This document shows, in pieces, positions 54,195-61,893 of a DNA stretch of 64,000 nt. Source of the DNA: Dyadobacter fermentans DSM 18053 (GTDB lineage: Bacteria > Bacteroidota > Bacteroidia > Cytophagales > Spirosomataceae); the NCBI RefSeq assembly GCF_000023125.1, contig NC_013037.1:5124501-5188500 (forward strand), in the 5' to 3' direction. The notes under the pieces are model-generated. The model worked only from the letters and a program-made list of their open reading frames with translations, was not told the origin of the DNA and ran no database searches. Both the position numbers and the translations under genes were made by a program. Position 1 is the stretch's first letter. Each line of letters begins with the position of its first letter.

Positions 54195-55451
54195 ATGTCA
54201 AAAAAAGGCACCTCCGTCATCATTGGTGGCGGGATTTCGGGTCTGGCTTCGGCCTATTATTTGCTTAAAAGCGGGTGGAAAGTGACGTTGCTCGACAAGG
54301 GCGACCTGTTCGATAACTGCTCCATCGGCAATGCGGGTATGATCGTGCCGAGCCATTTTATTCCGCTTGCCGCGCCGGGTATGGTTTCGAAGGGGATTAA
54401 ATGGATGTTCAACAGCCGCAGTCCTTTTTATGTAAAACCTTCCCTCGATTTCTCGCTCATTTCATGGGGTTTGAAATTCATGAAAGCGGCCACGGAAGCC
54501 AATGTGGAACGCGCCGCGCCGCATTTACGGGATTATCATTTATTAAGTAAAAAACTCTACGAAGACCTCGTCCGAGACGAAAACCTGGACTACGGGCTGG
54601 AAGAAAAGGGCATTCTAATGCTCTACAAATCCGATAAAACAGGCGAAGAGGAAATTCACGTAGGCAAGCAGGGCCAGCAACTCGGCCTGGATATCGATAT
54701 GCTCAGCCGCGAGCAGGTGCAGGCCTTGGAACCGGGCATTCAACTGGACGTTGCCGGCGCCGTGCATTACCGCTGCGACGCGCATTTGTACCCGACGGCA
54801 TTAGTAAAAGGTTTGATCCAAAGCATTACACAGCTCGGCGCCGAAATTGTCACAAACACCGAGGTGACCGGTTTTGACATTCAAAACGGGGAGATCAAAC
54901 GGGTGAAAACCGTCGCCAAAACCTACGAAGGCGATCTGGTGGTGATGACCGGCGGCTCGTGGCTGCCGCAATTGGCAAAACAGGCCGGGTTGTCCATTCC
55001 GGTCATGCCGGGCAAGGGTTATTCCTTCATGGAACCGAACTCGCAGCATCCCATTGTTCATCCCGCTTTGCTTCTTGAAGCGCGTGTGGCCGTGACGCCC
55101 ATGAACGGACAGGTACGCTTCGGCGGCACGATGGAACTCGCGCCGCTCAACAACCAGATCAATATGAACCGCGTGGAAGGCATTGTGAACTCCATCCCGA
55201 AATATTACCCCGAACTAAACGTGGCCGTACCGCAAAAAGACCGCATCTGGTACGGTTTCCGTCCTTGCTCGCCGGATGGCTTGCCGTATTTGGGCTATTC
55301 CAAAAAGCTCAGCAACCTGATCGTCGCCGGCGGTCACGGGATGATGGGCATCAGCCTCGGGCCTGGAACGGGTAAAATAGTTGCGGAACTGGCCGAGCGT
55401 GCGAGACCTTCGGTTAACATAGGTCTGTACGATCCTGAACGGTACCAGTAA
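54195..55451 (+). CDS. FAD-dependent D-amino acid dehydrogenase, probably cis-4-hydroxy-D-proline dehydrogenase
   Basis: 418 residues of the DadA/DAO family. The FAD-binding start is VIIGGGISGLASAYYL. The insertion CSIGNAGMIVPSHFIPLAAPG matches D-amino acid dehydrogenases (DadA type). The C-terminal FAD motif is FRPCSPDGLPYLGY and VAGGHGMMGISLGPGTGK. Membrane-bound DadA proteins pass electrons to the quinone pool. Next to the epimerase it would oxidise cis-4-hydroxy-D-proline to 1-pyrroline-4-hydroxy-2-carboxylate. Confidence 0.9.
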   Translation: MSKKGTSVIIGGGISGLASAYYLLKSGWKVTLLDKGDLFDNCSIGNAGMIVPSHFIPLAAPGMVSKGIKWMFNSRSPFYVKPSLDFSLISWGLKFMKAATEANVERAAPHLRDYHLLSKKLYEDLVRDENLDYGLEEKGILMLYKSDKTGEEEIHVGKQGQQLGLDIDMLSREQVQALEPGIQLDVAGAVHYRCDAHLYPTALVKGLIQSITQLGAEIVTNTEVTGFDIQNGEIKRVKTVAKTYEGDLVVMTGGSWLPQLAKQAGLSIPVMPGKGYSFMEPNSQHPIVHPALLLEARVAVTPMNGQVRFGGTMELAPLNNQINMNRVEGIVNSIPKYYPELNVAVPQKDRIWYGFRPCSPDGLPYLGYSKKLSNLIVAGGHGMMGISLGPGTGKIVAELAERARPSVNIGLYDPERYQ

Positions 55452-55637
55452 TCGGCATATCGGGTAAGTGTGCCAATGAGCGATCGTCGGGGGCTGCGTT
55501 ATCCATCGGCGCCAGGGATGGCAATGTGCCGGCATGAAGGCGCCATTTTAGCGAGCGGCAGGGTGGGAATATTGTGAGTAGTCCAAATACTTCGTAGTTT
55601 ACACAGTTTAAAACCTGACCTAATAACCTATTACCCT

Positions 55638-57062
55638 ATGCCACAAGAAAACACTTCTTTCAAGCCCTCACTGGGACTTGTTGACGCCACGATGCTCGTT
55701 GCCGGCAGTATGATCGGATCGGGCATTTTTATTGTCAGCGCCGACATCATGCGCAATACTGGTAGCGTGGGCTGGCTGATGTTCGTGTGGCTCATCACTG
55801 GTTTCATGACGCTCACGGCCGCATTGAGTTACGGCGAGCTCAGCGCCATGTTTCCCAAAGCGGGCGGCCAGTACATTTATTTGAAAGAAGCATATAATCC
55901 ATTAATCGGTTTTCTGTACGGTTGGAGCTTTTTTACGGTAATCCAAACCGCCACCATTGCCGCCGTGGCTGTGGCGTTTGCGAAGTTTACGGCCTACCTT
56001 GTTCCGGCATTCAGTGAAGATTTAGTCGCGCTGGACCTTGGCTTTCTTAAAATAAGTCCCGCGCAGCTACTGTCTATTGTCGTGATTGTGCTGCTGACGT
56101 TTACGAATACACGTGGTGTCAACAGCGGTAAAATAATCCAGACTACATTCACATTAACAAAGCTCCTGAGCTTGCTCGGCCTGATCGTTTTCGGGTTAAT
56201 TTTCATGAAGCCCGAAGTGTGGGCGGCCAACTGGGGTGAAGGCATGTGGGATTTGCACAAACTCAGCCCCGACGGCAGCATTGCGTCGTACACCACCATT
56301 GCCGCATTCGGTGCCATTGCCGCTTCGATGGTCGGCTCCATTTTTAGCTCCGATTCGTGGAATAACGTAACGTTCATCGCCGGCGAAATCAAAAACCCGC
56401 AACGCAATATCGGCCTCAGCCTCGCATTGGGGACGATTATCGTAACAGTGATTTACGTACTCACCAACGTCATGTACACCGGCGTGCTCTCGTTGCAGGA
56501 AATTGCGGCTTCCGACAAGGACCGTGTGGCGGTAACCGCCTCCCACGTCATTTTCGGTAATTCCGGCACGATCGTAATCGCGGTCATGATCATGATTTCG
56601 ACCTTCGGCTGCGACAACGGCCTCATTATGTCAGGTGCGCGGGTGTATTATTCGATGGCTAAAGACGGGCTGTTTTTCAAAAAAGTAGGTCGGTTGAACA
56701 AGAATGCGGTGCCCGAAATAGGCCTCTGGCTGCAATGCGTGATCGCCTCGCTGTGGGCGTTGAGCGGCAAATACGGCAACCTGCTCGATATGATTTCGTT
56801 TGTGGTCGTGGTATTTTACATGCTCACGATCATCGGCATATTCATCCTTCGCAAAACCCGCCCCGACGCCCCGCGGCCTTACAAGGCGTTTGGTTACCCG
56901 TTTTTACCGATCATTTACATTATCATGGGCATCGCGTTCTGCGTGCTGCTCATCATTTATAAGCCAGAATACACCTGGCCGGGGCTCATTATTGTGCTGC
57001 TGGGCATTCCGGTTTATTATATGGTTGCCAGGAAGGAAGTAGCGGCGGTAGAGCAGGACTAG
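55638..57062 (+). CDS. APC family amino acid permease
   Basis: 474 residues with about 12 membrane segments. The APC superfamily start is LVDATMLVAGSMIGSGIFIV, with consensus GSGIF; the third segment carries ALSYGELSAMFPKAGGQYIYLKEAY. It would import an amino acid by proton or sodium symport or by antiport. Its place at the end of the hydroxyproline cluster suggests hydroxyproline or related amino acids as substrate. The 186-base gap before it has no recognisable promoter. Confidence 0.92.
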   Translation: MPQENTSFKPSLGLVDATMLVAGSMIGSGIFIVSADIMRNTGSVGWLMFVWLITGFMTLTAALSYGELSAMFPKAGGQYIYLKEAYNPLIGFLYGWSFFTVIQTATIAAVAVAFAKFTAYLVPAFSEDLVALDLGFLKISPAQLLSIVVIVLLTFTNTRGVNSGKIIQTTFTLTKLLSLLGLIVFGLIFMKPEVWAANWGEGMWDLHKLSPDGSIASYTTIAAFGAIAASMVGSIFSSDSWNNVTFIAGEIKNPQRNIGLSLALGTIIVTVIYVLTNVMYTGVLSLQEIAASDKDRVAVTASHVIFGNSGTIVIAVMIMISTFGCDNGLIMSGARVYYSMAKDGLFFKKVGRLNKNAVPEIGLWLQCVIASLWALSGKYGNLLDMISFVVVVFYMLTIIGIFILRKTRPDAPRPYKAFGYPFLPIIYIIMGIAFCVLLIIYKPEYTWPGLIIVLLGIPVYYMVARKEVAAVEQD

Positions 57063-57065
57063 TTA

Positions 57066-57122
57066 AAAAAAGCATGTCAGTCAAAACGGGCGGGGCTATC
57101 CTGTCCGCTTTGACTGACATTT
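57066..57122. terminator. Bidirectional terminator between permease and AHSA1 genes
   Basis: ATGTCAGTCAAA (57074-57085) is the exact complement of TTTGACTGACAT (57109-57120), with extra GC pairing inside. An A-run precedes it, and a T-rich stretch follows. Confidence 0.85.
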
Positions 57123-57144
57123 GTTTGTTGATGAAATGGCCGGA

Positions 57145-57639
57145 TTACTTATCCAGCAGCTCGTCCAGATTACCAAGTGCCATGGTAAACCCTTCCTTGA
57201 AGCCCATCTCGATCATTTGTTCGAGGTCTTCCAGTTTGTCGTATTGAATCGCCACGGAAACGGTGGTGGTACCGTTAGCCTCGGTGAACGTGTTCGTCCA
57301 AAGCGCTTGTGCGAACTCGTTGTTGATTGTTCCGTTTTCATCGCAGAATGCATCATTCGCGGTGAATTTTTGTTGCGGATCAATCGTCTTGTATTCTACT
57401 TTGGCCCAATGCTCTTCACCCTCGGGGCCCACCATGGCGTACAGCCAGCTGCCGCCTACGCGGAAATCCATGGACTTGGTGCGTGCTTTCCACGGGCGGG
57501 GTGCCCACCATTGATCGAGCAGCTCACTTTGCGTCCACGCGGCCCACACTTTGCCCACGGGTGCCGCAAATTCGCGCTCTACTTTCACGCGGTTATTCTC
57601 CTTGTCTACCGAAAAATTCATTAACAGGTTACTTTTCAT
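57145..57639 (-). CDS. SRPBCC/AHSA1 domain protein
   Basis: 164 residues of the START-like AHSA1 fold: VKVEREFAAPVGKVWAAWTQSELLDQWWAPRPW, MDFRVGGSWLYAMVGPEG and the long C-terminal helix LEQMIEMGFKEGFTMALGNLDELL. The family binds small hydrophobic ligands or acts as a co-chaperone-like partner; ligand unknown. It overlaps the 3' end of the ArsR gene by 11 bases, the usual ArsR-AHSA1 pair, so the two proteins are made together. Confidence 0.93.
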   Translation of the reverse strand: MKSNLLMNFSVDKENNRVKVEREFAAPVGKVWAAWTQSELLDQWWAPRPWKARTKSMDFRVGGSWLYAMVGPEGEEHWAKVEYKTIDPQQKFTANDAFCDENGTINNEFAQALWTNTFTEANGTTTVSVAIQYDKLEDLEQMIEMGFKEGFTMALGNLDELLDK

Positions 57640-57955
57640 TTGGACTGGAATTTAGGTTGATTAATAATTCATCTAACTGACTAAAACGGTCTTCCCAGTG
57701 TTTTTTGAACTGCGTTAACCAGTGGTCGAACTCTTTCATTTTAACTGGATTGAAATAATAATGAATCTCCCTCCCGACCTTGTTCTGCTTCACCAGGTCG
57801 CAGTCGGCGAGTACCTTAATGTGCTTGGAAACCGCCTGCCTGGAAGTATCAAAATGTTCTGCCAGGGCATTAGGCGTCATGGACTGCGCAGCGATGAGCA
57901 CCAGAATAGCCCTCCGCGTAGGGTCAGCAATAGCCTGAAAAATATCACCTTTCAT
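57629..57955 (-). CDS. ArsR family winged-helix transcriptional repressor
   Basis: 108 residues from the ATG at 57955, which begins KGDIFQAIADPTRRAILVLIA; an in-frame ATG at 58000 would lie inside the promoter described below. The helix-turn-helix is MTPNALAEHFDTSRQAVSKHIKVLADCDLV and the wing GREIHYYFN. No metal-binding Cys pair typical of ArsR/SmtB is seen. Members of this ArsR-AHSA1 type usually repress their own operon. Confidence 0.93.
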   Translation of the reverse strand: MKGDIFQAIADPTRRAILVLIAAQSMTPNALAEHFDTSRQAVSKHIKVLADCDLVKQNKVGREIHYYFNPVKMKEFDHWLTQFKKHWEDRFSQLDELLINLNSSPNEK

Positions 57956-57969
57956 ACACGATCGAAATA

Positions 57970-58016
57970 TGCAACTTGATGGTTGCAAATATATATGCAA
58001 CTTTTGAGTTGCGCAA
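57970..58016 (-). promoter_or_regulatory. arsR promoter with two operator dyads
   Basis: On the minus strand TTG (58016-58014) is separated by 20 bases from TATATTTG (57993-57986), an exact Bacteroidota promoter. TGCAAC-N6-GTTGCA (57970-57987) overlaps the -7 end and start site, and GCAACT-N4-AGTTGC (57997-58012) fills the spacer. Both share the GCAAC half-site, the arrangement expected for repression by the ArsR protein. Confidence 0.75.
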
Positions 58017-58053
58017 GGGTTTTGTGAAAAAATTTAGTTGATCGTACTGAAAA

Positions 58054-58488
58054 TTAGATCATCGTACTAAAATCAAGCAGTTCTCCCATAACAGTCACTT
58101 GATATAAAGTCCTGTCTTTGATGGCTTTTGCTATGGTTTTGTAGAATTCAGTGCGTGCTTCGTTTGTTGTATTCGGCGAACCGTCACTTCCAGTTTTAGG
58201 ATGAATGTAGGCAAGATAAATGCACTTCGCCGCAATTATCGCGAGGTAGTACATGCGATAGCCACTTCTACCGCCAATGTCGTGCTTGATGTACGGGTGC
58301 GTGATGCTTTTATTAAGGAGCGTTCCTGTGCGAAAGTGATCGATGTCTTTGTCACGCAGGAAGCGAATCAGCAGCTGATCGATATCTTTATAGCAGTTGT
58401 TTTTTCTCAGATTTTGTATCTGCTTTTTGAACGGTTCGATACAATAGATTTGGTCATTGCAGTGATTCAAGTTGGTGTGTGGTGTCAT
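58054..58488 (-). CDS. RelE/ParE-like toxin candidate
   Basis: 144 residues from the ATG at 58488; an in-frame ATG at 58530 would give 158. The core (PFKKQIQNLRK, then IRFLRDKDIDHFRTG, YIKHDIGGRSGYRMYYLAIIAAKCIYLAYIHPKTG) resembles the RelE/ParE beta-sheet, with an Arg in GGRSGYRMYY and the strand CIYLAYIHPKTG. No signal peptide or membrane segment is evident. The frame overlaps the upstream gene by 35 bases, so translation is coupled. The local sequence is AT-richer than the neighbourhood. The family call is tentative. Confidence 0.55.
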   Translation of the reverse strand: MTPHTNLNHCNDQIYCIEPFKKQIQNLRKNNCYKDIDQLLIRFLRDKDIDHFRTGTLLNKSITHPYIKHDIGGRSGYRMYYLAIIAAKCIYLAYIHPKTGSDGSPNTTNEARTEFYKTIAKAIKDRTLYQVTVMGELLDFSTMI

Positions 58489-58993
58489 TAAATCCTTGAC
58501 TATTTGGAAGTTTAAAGAAAACGGATTCAATATCGTCGAGTACCTCAGCCAAGTGTTGGCTCACTTCTTCGAACGCCCTGATTTCGATGATAATAACTCC
58601 CTTCTGCCATAGCGGCTGGTAAGTGTTAACAATCGAGGCGGAGCCTTCCAGTAATTTCCGGCCGAGATTGATTAAGTCTGCGATCAACTTTAAATCATCG
58701 GGTGTTGCCTCAACTAACGTCCAGGTGAGCGATTGGAGTTTATGAATAATATCCTCCATCGTTTCTCTCGATCCAACAAAGTTGACTCTCACTTTATTGA
58801 TTAGGTCGAGGTTTTCATCGCACGGGTTCTCGAGCAATGCGTTCAGTGAGTTCTCAAAGTCGGCATTTCTTGACGATTCCGATGTTACCTCTTCTCTCAG
58901 TCCTCTCAAATCCGCATTATTTGTCGCCATTTTCGATTTGTTTAAAGACTTTAAGTTAACGAAATCCTGTGGGAATACCAGCTGCGTTTTCAT
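58454..58993 (-). CDS. Hypothetical acidic protein, possible antitoxin partner
   Basis: 179 residues, mostly helical by composition, acidic, without a signal peptide, membrane segment or recognisable DNA-binding motif. I do not recognise a family. The ATG at 58993 is preferred over the Met at residue 22 because an exact -7 box lies 12 bases upstream. It overlaps the start of the RelE-like gene by 35 bases. In a type II toxin-antitoxin pair the upstream gene is usually the antitoxin, but it would be unusually long here. Confidence 0.55.
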   Translation of the reverse strand: MKTQLVFPQDFVNLKSLNKSKMATNNADLRGLREEVTSESSRNADFENSLNALLENPCDENLDLINKVRVNFVGSRETMEDIIHKLQSLTWTLVEATPDDLKLIADLINLGRKLLEGSASIVNTYQPLWQKGVIIIEIRAFEEVSQHLAEVLDDIESVFFKLPNSQGFNDTTHQLESLQ

Positions 58994-59004
58994 CTTACGA
59001 AATA

Positions 59005-59012
59005 CAAAGATA
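59005..59012 (-). promoter_or_regulatory. Candidate -7 promoter box of the TA-like pair
   Basis: The minus strand reads TATCTTTG, matching TAnnTTTG, with the start codon only 12 bases downstream. The transcript would therefore be nearly leaderless. A TTG lies 15 bases further upstream, shorter than the usual spacing. Confidence 0.5.
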
Positions 59013-59128
59013 ATTTGCGCTATTCGCCAAGTGAACTTGCTTAATAAGTCAAATCGACCGGTCGTTCATTGCAAGCCTATATAATGGTTGTAATTCTTCT
59101 CAACAGGAAGAGCTTTTGCTATGTAACG

Positions 59129-60697
59129 CTACTTCTGCAACACCACCGTCACCATCCCCCGAGCCGGCACTTTCACCCCATCCTTCAATTTCCTGACCTT
59201 CGATCGCTGCATGTCCACTCCCTTTTCCCCGGTAGTCAGATAAATGTCTCCGCCACTAGCCTTAAATCCGCTGATTTCCGGCTTCAAAATCCGCTCTTCA
59301 TTGGAATAATTAATGGCTACCAGCACGACCTGTTTCTCGCCCGCGTAAGCCGAAACCATCAAGTCCTGCGCGATTTGCACAGGGGAGAGGCCGTCGTTGC
59401 GGGTGATGTGCAGCCGGTGCATTCCGGGGCGGATGAAGCGGCTGTAATGGCCGAGGGCCCAGAGGTTCTTGGTAGCGGTGATGGTGCCATCCACATATTC
59501 CGGCGACGAGGGTTTGAGGGCGATCACGTAGTAGCGCGTGTCGAAATCGGGGTTGCCGGGTTCCCAGCTGTTCCACAGTTGCCAGGCGGCGGCGTTGCCG
59601 TGTACGAGGTCGTCGTGGATCACTTTGGAGAGGAATAATGCGCAGTCGATGGCGGGGATGCGGCCGGTTTTGCCTTCGCGGTAGCCGTCGGCAAGCATTG
59701 AATATTCGGTTTGCCAAAAGGTTACGCCGTATTTGGCGGTGGTGTCGGCTACGTACTGGCGGATGGCGATGCGGGCGCTGTCGCCTTTATCGGTGAAGTA
59801 GCTGTGGCCGCCGATGATGCGCGGCAGGTTTTTGAGATTGGTGAGCGCAAGCTTGCTTTCAGGGGCAAAAAAGGCCTGCGTTTGCCGGTTTGCATTGCCG
59901 GTTTTGGTGTACAGGTAATCGAGCTGGGCGGCTTCGGTGAGGAGGATTTTGGATGCCGAGCCGGTGGCGGTCAATGCGCTGTCGAGGGCTTTGGCAACGC
60001 GCGCGATTTCGTCGTTGCGCCACGGGCTGCCTTCCTGCTTGGCGCCCTGGCCCGGAGCATGGTACCAGTCCCATTGCGGTTCGTTCACCGGGCTGATGTA
60101 GTTGAAATGCAAGCCTTCGCCATCAAAATGCTTCAAAACCGTTGCCAGAAAACCCGCATAGTCGCCGTAATGCTCTGGTTTGAGGTTTGAAACGTAGTCT
60201 TTCGTGGTTTTGTAACCCCGGCCGTTTTTAGTGAACTGCACCGGCGGCGTGTTCGAGAATGCAATCAGGTTTTCGACGCCGTATTCCTTCGCTTTTTTTG
60301 TAAACCATATATAACCCGCTTGCTTGGACCAATCATACGTGCCGTCCGGCCGCAGGAAGCTCTCGACGCGTTTGCGGAAATCGGTGATGCCGCTGCTGTC
60401 GCCCTGCTCGGCTGTGCCGCCGCCGATGTTGAAGCGCCACGCAGATAGTCCGATGCCTTTGGGATTGCCACTGGCGTCGAAATCCTTGCTGAATAACCAT
60501 TCAGCCATTTGTTCGCGGTTTTTGGTAGGCCAGTTTTTCGCAATGCCTTCGGTAAACCATGCTCCTGCCGCACCGAAATTGTCGATCTGCTGGGCCTTGT
60601 TTTGGGGGTTTATTTTAATGATTAATGCTTTCGGTTTTTGGGCAAAACCGGCAGCAGCTGTAAGGAGCGAAAGGATTGCAAGAACTACTTTTTTCAT
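59129..60697 (-). CDS. Secreted GH30 family glycoside hydrolase
   Basis: 522 residues with a signal peptide ending near AGFAQ (residue 20). The GH30 fold is supported by IDNFGAAGAWF, SAWRFNIGGG, the acid/base Glu206 in SPVNEPQWDW and the nucleophile Glu331 in FWQTEYSML. The last 100 residues form the side beta-domain common in GH30. The closest general resemblance is to endo-beta-1,6-galactanases or glucanases of subfamilies 30_4/30_5; the exact activity cannot be settled by eye. It probably acts in the periplasm or outside the cell on plant or fungal glycans. Confidence 0.88.
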   Translation of the reverse strand: MKKVVLAILSLLTAAAGFAQKPKALIIKINPQNKAQQIDNFGAAGAWFTEGIAKNWPTKNREQMAEWLFSKDFDASGNPKGIGLSAWRFNIGGGTAEQGDSSGITDFRKRVESFLRPDGTYDWSKQAGYIWFTKKAKEYGVENLIAFSNTPPVQFTKNGRGYKTTKDYVSNLKPEHYGDYAGFLATVLKHFDGEGLHFNYISPVNEPQWDWYHAPGQGAKQEGSPWRNDEIARVAKALDSALTATGSASKILLTEAAQLDYLYTKTGNANRQTQAFFAPESKLALTNLKNLPRIIGGHSYFTDKGDSARIAIRQYVADTTAKYGVTFWQTEYSMLADGYREGKTGRIPAIDCALFLSKVIHDDLVHGNAAAWQLWNSWEPGNPDFDTRYYVIALKPSSPEYVDGTITATKNLWALGHYSRFIRPGMHRLHITRNDGLSPVQIAQDLMVSAYAGEKQVVLVAINYSNEERILKPEISGFKASGGDIYLTTGEKGVDMQRSKVRKLKDGVKVPARGMVTVVLQK

Positions 60698-60723
60698 GAA
60701 TCAAACGGTAAGCGTAAATCAAT

Positions 60724-61893
60724 TTAAAATACATTAAAACCCATGGCGAGCAGGATCAGTACCACCAGCCAACCGGCCATTTGCAGCCACGCCGAATGCC
60801 GGTAACTGCCCATAATCCGCTGTTTCCGACAAGCCAGGAGCAGAATGGCCAGGGCAATGGGCAATACAAAGCCATTTAAAGTACCCACAAATACCAGCAC
60901 CTTCACAGGCCGGCCTATGAGCAGGAAAATGATGGTGGAAATGAGAATAAAGGCGATGGTAATGTAAGCGTGGTAGCGATCGATCACCGGGTGAAACGAC
61001 CGTACGAACGAAATGGAAGTATAAGCCGCGCCGACCACCGAGGTAATGGCCGCAGCCCAGATCATCAGGCCGAACAGCTGCTTTCCGAATGCGCCCGCGG
61101 CATTTTCAAACACCGAAGCGGCCGGGTTACCGGGATTAATGCTCGCTCCGGTGAGGATGATGCCGAGCGTCGCCAGGAAGAGCAGGTAGCGGATGAGGGC
61201 CGTGATGAGAATGCCAGTGGATGCGCCGCGGTTTACTTCTTTCAATGCGCATTGGCCGCGTACGCCGAAGTCGAGCAGGCGGTGCGCGCCGGCAAACGAA
61301 ATGTATCCGCCCACGGTGCCGCCTACGAGCGTGAGGGTGGCCACGGGGTCAAACTGTTCGGGCAAAAACGTGTGCCGGATGGCGCTTCCCAATGGCGGGT
61401 GCGAGGTGAATGCAACGTAGAGAATGAGGCCAATCATGACAAAGCCGAGGATTTTGGCAAAAACGTCGATGGCCTTGCCGGCTTCCTTAAACAGAAAAAT
61501 AGCGATGGCGATGCCTGCGCTGAGCATCGCGCCGGTTTCTACGCTTATGCCCGTCATGGCCTCAATACCCAAACCCGCGCCGGCCACATTGCCTATGTTG
61601 AAAGCCAGTCCGCCGGTTACGATCAGGAATGCAAGCAGGTAGCCCAGGCCGGGTAGTAACTCATTGGCGAGGTCCTGGGCGCGTTTGCCGGACACGGTGA
61701 CGATCTGCCAGATGTTGAACTGCACGGCCAGGTCGATCAATATTGAGATCAGGATGATGAAACCGAAGTTCGTGGCCAGCTTTTCGGTGAAGACGATCGT
61801 CTGGGTCAGGAAGCCGGGGCCTACCGCGGAGGTCGCCATCAGGAATGCGGCGCCCAGCAGGGCGTTTTTGTGTTTATGCGCCATATCCTCCAC
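60724..61893 (-). CDS. Nramp-related transporter without the metal-binding motif (YcsG-like)
   Basis: 389 residues with about 11 membrane segments. In segment 1 the canonical DPGN is replaced by GPGF (residues 25-28, SAVGPGFLTQT), and in segment 6 the MPHN motif is absent (sequence around GYISFAGAHRLLDFG). Both metal ligands are therefore missing, so Mn/Fe transport is unlikely. It overlaps the stop of the oxoprolinase gene by 20 bases (a Met at 61884 is an alternative start). In Bacillus an Nramp-like gene (ycsG) also lies in the 5-oxoprolinase operon, so transport of 5-oxoproline or a related compound is a fair hypothesis. Confidence 0.85.
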   Translation of the reverse strand: MEDMAHKHKNALLGAAFLMATSAVGPGFLTQTIVFTEKLATNFGFIILISILIDLAVQFNIWQIVTVSGKRAQDLANELLPGLGYLLAFLIVTGGLAFNIGNVAGAGLGIEAMTGISVETGAMLSAGIAIAIFLFKEAGKAIDVFAKILGFVMIGLILYVAFTSHPPLGSAIRHTFLPEQFDPVATLTLVGGTVGGYISFAGAHRLLDFGVRGQCALKEVNRGASTGILITALIRYLLFLATLGIILTGASINPGNPAASVFENAAGAFGKQLFGLMIWAAAITSVVGAAYTSISFVRSFHPVIDRYHAYITIAFILISTIIFLLIGRPVKVLVFVGTLNGFVLPIALAILLLACRKQRIMGSYRHSAWLQMAGWLVVLILLAMGFNVF

